Notes: generated by a model from the sequence alone, not told the origin. 64,000 bases of DNA from Borrelia recurrentis A1 (GCF_000019705.1 NC_011244.1:806001-870000), one strand, 5' to 3'. Counted from the first letter of the stretch, positions 26,495-35,549 are shown. Numbers and translations: made by a program.

Positions 26495-27507
26495 AATTTT
26501 ACTCCTTTTGTATATTTATAATTTTCTATTCTTGAGTTTGCATTAGTTTCAATGGAACTTGCTCCATATTTTAAATACATAAGATATCCAATTCCTGCAA
26601 TCATTGCTGCGTTGTCTGTACAAAGGTCAATTGGGGGATAGTATGTTTCTATTTCAAGGTTTTTAATTTTTTCTCTTAAATAAAGGTTGCTTGCTACTCC
26701 TCCAGATATTATTAATTTTTTTATGTTAGTATCCTTTATTGCTCTTTTTATTGGAATTATTAAATTTTCAAAAGCTGCTCTTTGAAAACTTGCAGCAATA
26801 TTGTTATTTGTTATTTGGGCATTGTTGTTTTTAAATTTTTCAAGTTGATGTATGCATGCTGTTTTGAGGCCCGAATATGAGAAGTCATATCTATTTTCTT
26901 TTTTGTCAAAAATTGTAATTGGAAAATTAAATGCATATTGATTGCCGTCTATAGCCAATTTTTCTATATTTGGGCCACCAGGAAATCCCATCTTATAATG
27001 TTTTGCTATTTTGTCAAATGCTTCTCCACAAGCATCATCGAGTGTTCTTCCAAGTATTTCAATATCATCAAAATTATTTTGTTTGGCAAGTATTGTGTGA
27101 CCTCCACTTAATACTAATGATAGAAATGGATATTCTATTGTGTGATTCAGCAAGGGTGCATAAAGATGTCCTAGAATGTGATCAATACAAATTAGAGGTT
27201 TTTTGAGGGCAATGGACAGTCCTTTGGCAAAGTTTACACCAACAATTAAAGAGCCAATAAGCCCAGGTTGAGATGTAACTGCTATTAAATCTATTTCAGA
27301 TATATTTATTTTAGCACTTATTATGGCTTGTTGACAAACATACATAATAAATTCTGTATGTAGTCTTGAGGCAATTTCTGGTACTATTCCATAATATTTT
27401 TTATGTTCTTTTTGACTAAGTTTGATATTGCTTAAAATTGTGTTGCCATTTTCTACTATAGCTGCACAACAATCATCACATGAGCTTTCTATTCCAAGTA
27501 CCTTCAT
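26491..27507 (-). CDS. tsaD: tRNA threonylcarbamoyl transferase subunit TsaD
   Basis: TsaD attaches the threonylcarbamoyl group to A37 of ANN-decoding tRNAs together with TsaB, TsaE and TsaC. The metal-binding motif is [13 protein letters not shown], with H110 and H114. The ASKHA fold markers LGIESSCDD at the N-terminus and SGGHT and SGGVASN later are all present. Length 338 is normal. The start follows AGAGG with good spacing and lies 32 bases inside the preceding deacetylase gene. Confidence 0.95.
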   Translation of the reverse strand: MKVLGIESSCDDCCAAIVENGNTILSNIKLSQKEHKKYYGIVPEIASRLHTEFIMYVCQQAIISAKINISEIDLIAVTSQPGLIGSLIVGVNFAKGLSIALKKPLICIDHILGHLYAPLLNHTIEYPFLSLVLSGGHTILAKQNNFDDIEILGRTLDDACGEAFDKIAKHYKMGFPGGPNIEKLAIDGNQYAFNFPITIFDKKENRYDFSYSGLKTACIHQLEKFKNNNAQITNNNIAASFQRAAFENLIIPIKRAIKDTNIKKLIISGGVASNLYLREKIKNLEIETYYPPIDLCTDNAAMIAGIGYLMYLKYGASSIETNANSRIENYKYTKGVKL

Positions 27508-28399
27508 TGTTTTCCTCTCTTTGATAAAGGTTTATTAAATTTTTAAATACAAATTCTTTCTTTAAGTTTTCTGATTCTTGTTGAAGTATTTTAAGGGTGT
27601 TTTTTGACCAAATGTGTCCTATTACTTTGACAATTCCTTTTGTTCTAGCTATTTGTTTTGCTCGTTCAAGTGCTTTAATTACAGATTTTTCATTATCTCT
27701 ATTATCAAGGAATATATCTCTTTGTTCTACTAAGATTCCAATGCTTTTACCAGTTTGTATAGATATGCTGTCTTTAGTAGTTAGACTGTCAAAGAAATAT
27801 TTATTTTTTTCTTTAAGTTTTATTAACATGATTTTCATAATGTTTTCATTTGAGGTAATAAGACTTCCCATATGATTATTCATTATCTTTGCATTTGGAT
27901 ATGTATTGAATGTTGTTTCAATTTTTGTTCGTATAGTGATTTCATCATCATTGATATTGATATGAAATTTTTCTATTGAATTTTTATGTTTTGATTGCAT
28001 TGGGAAATGAATCATTATAATTTTATTTTTATTTTGTAGTTTGTTATAAAATTCCATTGATTTTGGTAAAAAGGGAATAATTGAAAAATTAATGTTTAGA
28101 TTAATTTTTATAAATTCGTCTAACATAAATTCATCATATCCAACGTCATCAATTATAAGATAAAATTCTGGCTTTGAATTGTTGAGTTTTAATTTTTGTT
28201 TTGTTTTTGTTGAATTGTGTCTTTTAAGTTTTGCCAATTTATCTTTTAACTTTAAATTAATTTTATTGTTATTGGATTTTAGATATACAAAACTAGAAAA
28301 CAATATACTTATTGATGCAAAAGATGTAATTATGATAAACAATACTTTAATTTGTAACTTATGTCTTTTAATAAAAACATAAATATTTTGAATATTCAT
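27476..28399 (-). CDS. Divergent polysaccharide deacetylase family protein
   Basis: After a cytoplasmic basic N-terminus and one membrane helix (about 18-40), the protein has the DUF610/divergent polysaccharide deacetylase core: [10 protein letters not shown] (the first strand with its acidic pair), [24 protein letters not shown] and [12 protein letters not shown]. The domain faces the periplasm and probably binds or trims a glycan, but activity has not been shown for this branch as far as I know. The 307-residue length fits. Its 3' end overlaps tsaD. Confidence 0.78.
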   Translation of the reverse strand: MNIQNIYVFIKRHKLQIKVLFIIITSFASISILFSSFVYLKSNNNKINLKLKDKLAKLKRHNSTKTKQKLKLNNSKPEFYLIIDDVGYDEFMLDEFIKINLNINFSIIPFLPKSMEFYNKLQNKNKIIMIHFPMQSKHKNSIEKFHININDDEITIRTKIETTFNTYPNAKIMNNHMGSLITSNENIMKIMLIKLKEKNKYFFDSLTTKDSISIQTGKSIGILVEQRDIFLDNRDNEKSVIKALERAKQIARTKGIVKVIGHIWSKNTLKILQQESENLKKEFVFKNLINLYQREENNEGTWNRKLM

Positions 28400-28444
28400 T
28401 CTCAGAAATTCTTATTATATTTAAATATGTGACTAAGTCAATAT

Positions 28445-29248
28445 TTATTGATAAAGTTCTTCTCTGAGTTTTTTTAGTACTCTTTTTTCGATCTGTCTTA
28501 CAGTTTCTGAAGATATTCCAAGTTCTGTAGAAATATCTTTTAATGTGCTTTTTTTATCACTATTGTCCAAATTGTATCTTTTCTTGATTATATATCTTTC
28601 TTTTTCATTTAGTTTGGTTTCTAGTATGTAGTTTAGATGCTTTAATGTTGAATTTTGTTCAAGAGTACTCTCAGGATTTAAAGAATTATCTTCATAGAGA
28701 TTTAGTAGCGTGGAGTTTTCTGATCCTTCAATCTTTTTATCTAGAGAATATTCTTTTTCAAGGTAAGGAATAATCTTTACATATTGAGCAGTTGTCAAGT
28801 TAAATCTTTCCATTATGTCTTCTTTTTTTGGTGATTTTTCTTCTTCCATTAGATATTTATTGATTTGAAGTATTAAATTTTCTTTTCTGTATGGTACTTT
28901 TACAAGTCTTGTTTTTGTGTTTAATGCCCTTTGAAGAGATTGTTTAATCCAAAATGAAGCATAAGTTGAAAATTTGGTATTTTTACTCGGATCATATTTT
29001 TCCGCAGCTCTAATTAAACCTAAATTTCCTTCTTGTATTAGATCTTCTATTTTTAATCCTTTGCCAGCATATCTTTTAATTATTTTGAGAACTAAACGTA
29101 AGTTGGCATTTATCATTTGGTTTTTTGCTTTTAAGCTTCCTAGTTTTATCTGTTTTGCAAGTTCGATTTCTTCTTCGTGAGTTATAAGCCTATGTTCTCT
29201 TACAGATTTTAGATATATATTTAAATCTTCATTGCTAAATATATTCAC
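28445..29248 (-). CDS. rpoS: RNA polymerase sigma factor RpoS
   Basis: Sigma-70 regions 1.2-4.2 are recognisable: NEDLNIYLKSVREHRLITHEEEIELAKQI (1.2), LRLVLKIIKRYAGKGLKIEDLIQEGNLGLIRAAEKYDPSKNTKFSTYASFWIKQSLQRAL (2), and SSETVRQIEKRVLKKLREEL (4.2). In Borrelia, RpoS controls the genes needed to pass from tick to mammal. The start is GTG at 29248 with GGGAGA upstream. A canonical sigma-54 site lies about 60 bases upstream, so Rrp2 is the expected activator. Length 267 matches the short Borrelia RpoS. Confidence 0.95.
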   Translation of the reverse strand: MNIFSNEDLNIYLKSVREHRLITHEEEIELAKQIKLGSLKAKNQMINANLRLVLKIIKRYAGKGLKIEDLIQEGNLGLIRAAEKYDPSKNTKFSTYASFWIKQSLQRALNTKTRLVKVPYRKENLILQINKYLMEEEKSPKKEDIMERFNLTTAQYVKIIPYLEKEYSLDKKIEGSENSTLLNLYEDNSLNPESTLEQNSTLKHLNYILETKLNEKERYIIKKRYNLDNSDKKSTLKDISTELGISSETVRQIEKRVLKKLREELYQ

Positions 29249-29306
29249 ACTACTTCTCCCATCTTTTAAATTTTGTGTATCAACATCCTTCTCCCTTTTT
29301 GATGTG

Positions 29307-29324
29307 ATGCAAAAATCATGCCAA
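29307..29324 (-). promoter_or_regulatory. Sigma-54 (-24/-12) promoter of rpoS
   Basis: On the minus strand TTGGCATGATTTTTGCAT has the invariant GG and GC separated by exactly 10 bases and differs little from the consensus TGGCACG-N4-TTGCW. Transcription should start about 12 bases downstream of the GC, leaving a leader of about 50 bases with the GGGAGA site. Confidence 0.92.
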
Positions 29325-29359
29325 CTTAGAAAATAATTGATATTTTTATTAAATATTAA

Positions 29360-29692
29360 TTATTTTCTAAGATTATTTGTTATTTTAATTTGATTGTAGA
29401 TTACATCAGCAAGCCTAAAATTTTTGGATTTGGCTATTTGTTTTGCTCTTTCTGAATAAATCATGTCTTCAAAAATTTCTTCTGTTTGTCCTCCATTAAT
29501 TAAATTATTTTCTTTATTTAAAGTATTTTTCATACTCTTGAGCATTTGATTTATAAATATTGCTTCAAATTCTAGAGCAGCTTCATAAAGTTTATTGTCA
29601 TTTTTGCTTTGATTTATTTCTCCTACTTTTTCTTTTAATATTTTTATTTGATTTTGTGTTTTTATATGTTGTGAATTGATTTTATTTATCAT
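29360..29692 (-). CDS. flgJ: FlgJ-like rod-binding protein
   Basis: The 110-residue protein consists only of the rod-binding domain (YEAALEFEAIFINQMLKSMKNTL ... GGQTEEIFEDMIYSERAKQIAKS), which in FlgJ caps the growing flagellar rod in the periplasm. The muramidase domain of the enteric FlgJ is absent, as in other spirochaetes. It follows flgI by two bases, with the ribosome site GAGGA at the flgI end. Confidence 0.85.
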   Translation of the reverse strand: MINKINSQHIKTQNQIKILKEKVGEINQSKNDNKLYEAALEFEAIFINQMLKSMKNTLNKENNLINGGQTEEIFEDMIYSERAKQIAKSKNFRLADVIYNQIKITNNLRK

Positions 29693-29694
29693 AT

Positions 29695-30675
29695 TTATTC
29701 CTCTAAAATTAATTCTCCGTATAGTTTAGAAATTTTATTTGCTCTTTTAATTATTTGTATTAATTCTTTGTTATTAAGCTTAGTTGAATTATTTGATATG
29801 AATTCATTTAATTTCATCTTTTGTATTTCTATTTTTATATTTTTATTTGTTTTGTTACTAAATAAGTCTTCTTCTTTTCTTTCAATTGATAATACTAGGG
29901 GTCCTATTTCTGCATTTGTGCTTGCCATAATTATTTTATTTTGTTCATTGATTAAAACTTTAGGCATAGTTTTTATTTCTATTTTCTCAATTTTACTTAT
30001 TAGTCTAATGTCATCAACTTCAATTTCTATAATATTTCCTGATTTTATATTATTTTTTATGTTATTTTTTGTTAGATTTTGACTTATTAAATTTATTAGA
30101 GAATAATCTTTGTTTTTTAAAATTATATTGTAAGTTGTATAGTTCTGATTCTCATGTATTGTTGCTCCATTTAATATGTATCCTGTACCTTTTGATTTAT
30201 CATTGATTATTATTGGTCCTGATGCAGTTGCTAATAACTTTCCTTGTTTATCTTTAAATTCTGTTTTTAAAAGCATTCCGTTTGTTAAATCTTTTGCATC
30301 TAGCATAGATGCTATGTAAACGTTATGAGTTGCACCTTTAATCATATTTCCATTTATTTTGATTGCTACATTTACTAATGCTATATTTTTGCTTCCTGTT
30401 TTGGTTAGATCTATTTCGTTAATACCAATTTTGTTTAAAATTTGATTTAAAATTTCCTTTTCTTTAATTGAATCTCCTTTATCAGTAAGTCCTGCTACTA
30501 TTCCAATTCCTGTTAATATTTGCGAATTAGCAGGTTGTATTTCAGAAATATTTTTTAGTTTTGTGTGTTCATTTATTTGTTTGTCAGCATTATTTTGGTT
30601 AGAAAAATTTTTAACTTGATTTTCTTGTGCAAATGAGCTTAAATTTAATATAATTAACATTATCAATTTTTTCAT
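29695..30675 (-). CDS. flgI: Flagellar P-ring protein FlgI
   Basis: A signal peptide (about 1-16, ending S-F-A) precedes the FlgI domain: ILTGIGIVAGLTDKGDS, NIALVNVAIKINGNMIKGATHNVYIASMLDAKDLTNGMLLKTEF and a C-terminal acidic end. FlgI normally forms the periplasmic P-ring; the P-ring is usually thought to be lacking from the spirochaetal motor, so the homologue may have a modified role. The start has AAAGGA upstream. The flgI and flgJ genes form the unit just upstream of rpoS, on the same strand. Confidence 0.88.
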   Translation of the reverse strand: MKKLIMLIILNLSSFAQENQVKNFSNQNNADKQINEHTKLKNISEIQPANSQILTGIGIVAGLTDKGDSIKEKEILNQILNKIGINEIDLTKTGSKNIALVNVAIKINGNMIKGATHNVYIASMLDAKDLTNGMLLKTEFKDKQGKLLATASGPIIINDKSKGTGYILNGATIHENQNYTTYNIILKNKDYSLINLISQNLTKNNIKNNIKSGNIIEIEVDDIRLISKIEKIEIKTMPKVLINEQNKIIMASTNAEIGPLVLSIERKEEDLFSNKTNKNIKIEIQKMKLNEFISNNSTKLNNKELIQIIKRANKISKLYGELILEE

Positions 30676-30701
30676 GATTTTGTTCCTTTGTATGGCAATA
30701 T

Positions 30702-30730
30702 AGTTTACCTTTATTTTAATATTATTTCAA
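30702..30730 (-). promoter_or_regulatory. Possible sigma-70 promoter of flgI
   Basis: TTGAAA and TAAACT on the minus strand are 17 bases apart. The -10 match is moderate. The location, between flgA and flgI, allows separate transcription of flgI-flgJ and possibly read-through into rpoS. Confidence 0.35.
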
Positions 30731-30870
30731 TTGTTTAGTCTTGTGTGTTTTATTTGGCTTTTTTTGTTTATGTAAAGTGAAATGAAAAATGATACTTGAA
30801 GAAAAAATTTTGTTGCTTGTATGTGAAATTAACTAACAAAATTGAAAATGATACTTTTTATATAAGTGTA

Positions 30871-31509
30871 TTATTGTTGCTTTTGTATTTTGTTTAGCTT
30901 AATTTTTTCATTTTTCATTATATTTTGTAATACAATATATTTGTTTTGATGTAATGCATTTAAATTTAAGTTTTCGTTGTTGCTTGTTGTGTTTATTTGG
31001 TATTTAAAGTAAACGTTATGTTCGTTTAAATTTTGTCCTGTCTTTAAAGTTGTTTTTGCAAATACAATTGGTTCTATGATGTCTATGTATATATTTATTT
31101 TGTTATGTTTTTTATAGTCTTCAAATTGTTTTGCATAATAAATTATGATTTTTTGTATAGGTATATTTTTATATGATGTTTGATTTGTTATTTTAAATTT
31201 TATATTGATTGCAGATTGATTTTGGATATTGATTTCTGATTCATCGAAACTGAATTGCAATATGTATATATTTTTATTTTCAAGAGTTTTAGTTATATGA
31301 CTAATCATAGAATATATTATTTGTTTTTTTTTGAAATGTGGACTTATATAAATTTGGGATAAATTATTTCCATTGCATATTTTTGAATATTCTTTTGAAA
31401 AAAAGTATACTTTGTTGGGAGACATTTTAAAGCAGGTGTCATAAGCTTTTATATATGATAAATTTATTGTAAGTAAGTAAAATATAAACCTACTTTTGAG
31501 TGTTGTCAC
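30871..31509 (-). CDS. flgA: FlgA-like P-ring assembly protein, probably C-terminally short
   Basis: A signal-like N-terminus (about 1-22) is followed by a poorly conserved middle and the SAF-type segment VFAKTTLKTGQNLNEHNVYF with a later NEKIKLNKIQ. Normal FlgA proteins continue with about 50-60 residues (a V-x-x-G-x-x-V-x-V strand and the rest of the SAF fold), which are missing here. FlgA acts as a periplasmic chaperone for the P-ring protein FlgI, encoded downstream. The GTG start overlaps the stop of flgG (GTGA). Assignment rests on the SAF motif and on context. Confidence 0.6.
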   Translation of the reverse strand: MTTLKSRFIFYLLTINLSYIKAYDTCFKMSPNKVYFFSKEYSKICNGNNLSQIYISPHFKKKQIIYSMISHITKTLENKNIYILQFSFDESEINIQNQSAINIKFKITNQTSYKNIPIQKIIIYYAKQFEDYKKHNKINIYIDIIEPIVFAKTTLKTGQNLNEHNVYFKYQINTTSNNENLNLNALHQNKYIVLQNIMKNEKIKLNKIQKQQ

Positions 31510-32303
31510 TGTTTCTTTAAGTTATTAGCGATTCCTAGCATATTGTCTGAAGTATGGATTGCTTTTGAGTTTATTTCATAAGCCCTTTGTGCAACTATCA
31601 TTGTCACCATTTCTTCTGCGATTGCTACGTTTGACATTTCAAGCATTCCTTGTTTAAGTTTGCCCATTCCATTGCTTCCTGGAATTCCTGATATTTCCTC
31701 TCCCGATCCTATTGTTTCTTTAAATATATTGTTACCAATTGCATTTAGCCCTGCTGGATTTACAAATCTTGCGATTTCTATTTGTCCAAGCTCAATTGGT
31801 TCAAGACCTTCGTTAACTTTTACAGATATTATTCCTTCTTGAGAGATTGCAATAGAGTTTTTGATGTATTCTTCAGGGAATGATATTTCTGGTAACAATA
31901 TATATCCTTGATTTGTTACTAAGTGTCCATTTGCGTCTATTTTAAATGAACCATCTCTGGTATATCCATAAGTGCCATCTGATAAGAGAACCTTATAAAA
32001 TCCATCACCTTCAATTGCAACATCAGTATTTAAATTGGTAACTTGCAGATTCCCTTGTTCAAACAATCTGTGTGTTGCTGATACTTTTGTTCCATGTCCA
32101 ACTTGATTGCCCAGAGGAGTTACTGTGTCTTCAGTTGCAGGCGTTCCTGCTCTTCTTTGTGTTTGGTATATTAAATCTTCAAATTCAGCTCTTATTTTTT
32201 TAAAACCAATAGTGTTTACGTTTGAAAGATTATTAGCAATTGTGTCTACATTATATTGTTGTGCTTTCATTCCACTGGCTGATGTCCAGAGTGCTCTCAT
32301 CAT
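31506..32303 (-). CDS. flgG: Flagellar distal rod protein FlgG
   Basis: The protein has the N-terminal flagellar rod motif MRALWTSASGMKAQQYNVDTIANNLSNVNTIGFK, the central GDGFYKVLLSDGTYGYTRDGSF and the C-terminal helix NVAIAEEMVTMIVAQRAYEINSKAIHTSDNML. At 265 residues it is a normal FlgG. It forms the distal rod between the motor and the hook. It lies 14 bases downstream of flgF. Confidence 0.95.
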   Translation of the reverse strand: MMRALWTSASGMKAQQYNVDTIANNLSNVNTIGFKKIRAEFEDLIYQTQRRAGTPATEDTVTPLGNQVGHGTKVSATHRLFEQGNLQVTNLNTDVAIEGDGFYKVLLSDGTYGYTRDGSFKIDANGHLVTNQGYILLPEISFPEEYIKNSIAISQEGIISVKVNEGLEPIELGQIEIARFVNPAGLNAIGNNIFKETIGSGEEISGIPGSNGMGKLKQGMLEMSNVAIAEEMVTMIVAQRAYEINSKAIHTSDNMLGIANNLKKQ

Positions 32304-32317
32304 ATATATATACTCCT

Positions 32318-33166
32318 TTAAAATTTTCCAATTTCGTTGATTAATTTGCCAAGAAGTGTATCTTCAGTTTGTATTGTTTTTTGATTTGCTTCATAAACTC
32401 TGTTAACTGTAATCATTGAAACCATTTCATTAATTGCATTTACATTTGAACACTCTAAAACTCCTGATTCAATTTTAGGTCTTGAATTTATGGGAATATT
32501 TTTAGCTTGTCCAGATATTTCTGTGCTGTACCATAGGGAACTTCCTTGTTTTTTTAAAAATCTTGCTTTTTCAAAATTGACAATTTTTAAATTGTCTAGT
32601 AGTTCATAATTTTCCCATGAATTTTCACTTTCACTTACAAGCCTTTTGGGATTGCTTTCGAATGTTGAATTGTGAAATATCTGTCCTTGTTCTGTTATTT
32701 TGAAATTATTATCTTTTATGTGTATGTATCCTTTCTCTCCAATAACAGGATATCCATCTTTTGTAATAAGTATGCCTTCTCGTCCAAGTGTAAAAGATCC
32801 ATTTCGTGTATATCTTTCTCCTTCAGGTGTTTGTACAACAAAAAAGCCTTCTTCAGTTAATGCCAAGTCAAGAGGATTTCCAGTTATTTTTAGTGAACCT
32901 TGTTCAAAGGATGTGTATATTTCGTTTTCTTCAACTCCTGTTCCAAGCTTCCCGACAACAGGTGCTGTTTCTAGATATCCTTTAGGAAATTTATAAAGAC
33001 CATCATCATTAGTTCGTCTAATTAGCATTTCAGGAAAGGCTTTTTGAACAGATAAATCTTTTTTATATCCTGTAAGGTCAATATTTGCTAAGTTATTGGC
33101 AATAACTTCTAACCTATGTCTTTGTGCTATCATTCCACTGGCAGCTGTATAAATTCCTCTTACCAT
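32318..33166 (-). CDS. flgF: Flagellar rod protein FlgF (FlhO-like)
   Basis: I start at ATG 33166 (MVRGIYTAASGM), nine codons after the longest frame's start, because AAGGA sits five bases upstream and rod proteins begin with this motif. The motifs LEVIANNLANIDLTGYK, LTEEGFFVVQTPEGERYTRNGSF and NVNAINEMVSMITVNRVYEANQKTIQTED identify a rod protein of the FlgF/FlgG type. It leads the flgF-flgG-flgA operon and has a good promoter in front. Confidence 0.9.
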   Translation of the reverse strand: MVRGIYTAASGMIAQRHRLEVIANNLANIDLTGYKKDLSVQKAFPEMLIRRTNDDGLYKFPKGYLETAPVVGKLGTGVEENEIYTSFEQGSLKITGNPLDLALTEEGFFVVQTPEGERYTRNGSFTLGREGILITKDGYPVIGEKGYIHIKDNNFKITEQGQIFHNSTFESNPKRLVSESENSWENYELLDNLKIVNFEKARFLKKQGSSLWYSTEISGQAKNIPINSRPKIESGVLECSNVNAINEMVSMITVNRVYEANQKTIQTEDTLLGKLINEIGKF

Positions 33167-33192
33167 ATAAATCCTTATTACTTCTCTTTGCA

Positions 33193-33220
33193 ATTATAAA
33201 TATGTTATCATAAAAGTCAA
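33193..33220 (-). promoter_or_regulatory. Sigma-70 promoter of the flgF-flgG-flgA operon
   Basis: TTGACT and a perfect TATAAT are separated by 16 bases on the minus strand. The predicted start leaves a leader of about 20 bases to ATG 33166. Borrelia has no sigma-28, so flagellar genes under sigma-70 are expected. Confidence 0.75.
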
Positions 33221-33301
33221 TATTTTTAAATTCAAAAATATTGGTTTATGATATTTGTTTGTATTTTATGTGGGTATTACCCAAAAAAATTGAGATGTTA
33301 A

Positions 33302-33330
33302 TTGTTGTTAAATGATTGACTTTGTATAAT
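33302..33330 (+). promoter_or_regulatory. Possible sigma-70 promoter of the DUF2147 gene
   Basis: TTGTTG, a 17-base spacer and a perfect TATAAT. The -35 is weak. It lies in the 270-base divergent region between flgF and the DUF2147 gene, which otherwise holds only AT-rich sequence. Confidence 0.45.
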
Positions 33331-33436
33331 TATGTATATAAGGTATCTTTTGCAAAAGATATAAAATAAATGTATAATTCTTTTTTATTATGAAATGTTT
33401 AAAGTGTTTTTTGTAATGTTAGTTTTAGGAGTTTGT

Positions 33437-33967
33437 ATGAGTAAAAATATATTAAAAATTGTTTTTTTATTCTGGTTTGCATTTTTTTTATTTGCAGAAT
33501 CTGAGAGTAAAAAAGAGGATGGTAGTGAAGTTTTGGGATATTGGGTTGGCTATGATGATAAGACCAATGCTAAAAATTCTGTGATTTATGTTTATAAGTA
33601 TAATGATAAGGTTTATGGTAGGATTTTAAATGTAATTAAGGATGGCAAAATACATGATATTAATAACCCTTCTGGTTATAAGGTTGTAGGTTTTGAACAT
33701 TTAAGTACTGAGGGACTTGATTTTATGTGGGGTCTTAAGTATTTTAAGTCTTCTTCAAAATGGGATAAGGGTAAAATTATTGATCCTAATAATGGCAAGA
33801 TTTATACTTCTGAAATGAGAGTAGATCCAAAAACCGGAAATCTTGTTACTAAGGGTAAAGTATGGGTTTTTGGTAGGAGTAAAGTTTGGACACGAGCTAA
33901 AGAAGATGAAATTCCTAATTTGGATGTAGATGGTATAGTGCCAAATCCTCCTGTTGTAGAAGAATAA
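33437..33967 (+). CDS. Secreted DUF2147 protein
   Basis: The start is ATG 33437 (MSKNILKIVFLFWFAFFLFA), which follows AGGAG and gives a clean signal peptide; a longer frame from 33395 has no ribosome site. The mature domain carries DUF2147 motifs: GYWVGYDDKTNAKNSVIYVYKYNDKVYGRI, KWDKGKIIDPNNGKIYTSEM and VWVFGRSKVWTR. These form a small periplasmic beta-barrel of the lipocalin-like type with unknown ligand. The C-terminal tail (PNPPVVEE) is acidic. Confidence 0.85.
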   Translation: MSKNILKIVFLFWFAFFLFAESESKKEDGSEVLGYWVGYDDKTNAKNSVIYVYKYNDKVYGRILNVIKDGKIHDINNPSGYKVVGFEHLSTEGLDFMWGLKYFKSSSKWDKGKIIDPNNGKIYTSEMRVDPKTGNLVTKGKVWVFGRSKVWTRAKEDEIPNLDVDGIVPNPPVVEE

Positions 33968-34001
33968 ATATTTGATATTTTTGATATTAATGGAAAATTT
34001 G

Positions 34002-34532
34002 ATGATAGATAAAATGGGATATTATGATAGGTTTATCATGAAAGTGCCTAATTTTCCAAAAGAAGGTATACTTTTTTATGATATTTCAAATGTTTTACTT
34101 CAAGCAGAAGCTTATAAGTCTTTACTGGAAGATGCGCATGCCCTTTATTCGTCAAAAGAAATTGATTGCATTGCTGCTATTGAATCAAGAGGATATTTAA
34201 TAGGTGCTCCTTTGGCTTTAAAGATGAATTTACCTCTTTTGTTGATTCGTAAAGGAGGAAAGCTTCCACGTCAAGTCTTACGAGAAGAGTATGAACTTGA
34301 ATATGGATTGGGTAGTATTGAAATACATAAGGATGATATTAAACAGCACACAAAGATTTTGTTGGTTGATGATATTTTAGCTACTGGAGGTACTATAAGG
34401 GCAGCTGTTAGGTTGCTTGAGAGAGCGAGTGGAGTGATATCTGATATATTTTGTTTTATTGAGCTTGTATCAATAAGAGGTAGAGATATTTTGGGAGAGT
34501 ATAATGTGAATTCTCTTGTTAGATATCCTTAG
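34002..34532 (+). CDS. apt: Adenine phosphoribosyltransferase
   Basis: The enzyme makes AMP from adenine and PRPP, purine salvage that a host-dependent bacterium needs. The PRPP-binding loop is VDDILATGGTIRAA, and AAIESRGYLIGAPLAL and PNFPKEGILFYDIS are the other family motifs. I choose ATG 34002 because it follows GGAAA and gives 176 residues, the usual family length; an ATG at 33990 is also possible. It is 34 bases downstream of the DUF2147 gene. Confidence 0.92.
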   Translation: MIDKMGYYDRFIMKVPNFPKEGILFYDISNVLLQAEAYKSLLEDAHALYSSKEIDCIAAIESRGYLIGAPLALKMNLPLLLIRKGGKLPRQVLREEYELEYGLGSIEIHKDDIKQHTKILLVDDILATGGTIRAAVRLLERASGVISDIFCFIELVSIRGRDILGEYNVNSLVRYP

Positions 34533-34611
34533 TAATTTATTTAATAAATAATTTTGTATTATTCATGTAATAAATATTAATTATTAATTAATATGATTTA
34601 AATTTAAATAA

Positions 34612-34640
34612 TTGACTTTAAATTTTATTAAAATTATAAT
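34612..34640 (+). promoter_or_regulatory. Sigma-70 promoter of the rplU operon
   Basis: TTGACT (34612-34617), a 17-base spacer and a perfect TATAAT (34635-34640). The predicted leader is about 23 bases and contains the ribosome site GAGAGGTGA of rplU. Confidence 0.88.
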
Positions 34641-34669
34641 GTTTAGCTGAATATTGAGAGGTGATTGTA

Positions 34670-34981
34670 ATGTATGCGTTAGTAGAGATAAAAGGTAAGC
34701 AATACAAGGCTGTAAAGGGAGAAATATTAAGGGTAGATAGAATTGTGGCAAATAGTGGTGATCAATTGGAATTCAATAGTGTAATGCTTGTAAAAAAAGA
34801 TGAGGATCTAAAAATAGGAAAGCCTTATGTTTTAGGTTCTTGTGTAAAATGTACTTATCTAGAAGATAAGAAAGATAAGAAGGTTGTTTCTTATAGATAC
34901 AGAAGAAGAAAGGAAAGCGAGCGAAAGGTTGGGCATCGTCAATCTTATTCTTATGTTTTAGTTGATGATATAATTTGTTAA
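34670..34981 (+). CDS. rplU: Ribosomal protein L21
   Basis: The 103-residue protein starts [25 protein letters not shown] and contains [49 protein letters not shown], typical L21. ATG 34670 is placed behind GAGAGGTGA; a GTG 9 bases upstream is inside the ribosome site. It heads rplU-prp-rpmA-obg, a standard bacterial order. Confidence 0.95.
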   Translation: MYALVEIKGKQYKAVKGEILRVDRIVANSGDQLEFNSVMLVKKDEDLKIGKPYVLGSCVKCTYLEDKKDKKVVSYRYRRRKESERKVGHRQSYSYVLVDDIIC

Positions 34982-34984
34982 TTA

Positions 34985-35317
34985 GTGATTAATGTTTTGA
35001 TAAGAACCCATAATGATATAATTATTTATATTTTAGCTAATGGACATGCTAAGAGTAATGGTTATATTAGTGTAGTTTGTTCCTCTTTTTCTTTTATTTT
35101 AAGAACTTTTTTTAGTATTCTTGATTATGAGAGAGAGGGCTTTATTGTGGATAATTCTTTAAAAGGCTATTTGGAATTTCGAGCTTCTTTTGGAACTTTG
35201 AATAAGGAGAGTCTTTTTTATCATAGTAAATTTTTAATACACGGTATAAAGGATTTGTGTTTTGAATATCCTTATGATATTAAATTAATTTTGGAGGAAA
35301 CTAATGGCAACAAGTAA
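34985..35317 (+). CDS. prp: Prp-like ribosomal-processing cysteine protease
   Basis: The 110-residue protein has the Prp (DUF464/YsxB) active-site pattern: [21 protein letters not shown], where the histidine (H22) and cysteine (about residue 32) form the dyad. In Firmicutes, Prp removes an N-terminal leader from ribosomal protein L27, encoded by the next gene. Here L27 begins directly without such a leader, so the substrate is unclear. The start is GTG three bases after rplU, and the 3' end overlaps rpmA by 14 bases. Confidence 0.8.
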   Translation: MINVLIRTHNDIIIYILANGHAKSNGYISVVCSSFSFILRTFFSILDYEREGFIVDNSLKGYLEFRASFGTLNKESLFYHSKFLIHGIKDLCFEYPYDIKLILEETNGNK

Positions 35318-35549
35318 AAGTGGTGGTAGTTCTAAGAATGGAAGAGATTCTATATCTAAAAGGCTTGGTGTTAAGAGAAGTGGTGGACAATTTGTAAGAG
35401 CCGGGGAAATAATTATAAGACAAAGAGGTACAAAATTTCATAAAGGTAAAAATTCTGGTCTTGGTAGAGATCATACAATATTTGCTCTGAAAGATGGTAT
35501 AGTAGAATTTAAAACTTCTAAAGGTCGAAAATATATAAATATTATTTAA
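35304..35549 (+). CDS. rpmA: Ribosomal protein L27
   Basis: The 81-residue protein begins [20 protein letters not shown] and continues with the L27 core [22 protein letters not shown] and [10 protein letters not shown]27 reaches the peptidyl-transferase centre with its N-terminus. ATG 35304 follows a strong GGAGG, and no in-frame start exists further upstream for a longer leader. It overlaps the end of prp. Confidence 0.96.
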   Translation: MATSKSGGSSKNGRDSISKRLGVKRSGGQFVRAGEIIIRQRGTKFHKGKNSGLGRDHTIFALKDGIVEFKTSKGRKYINII

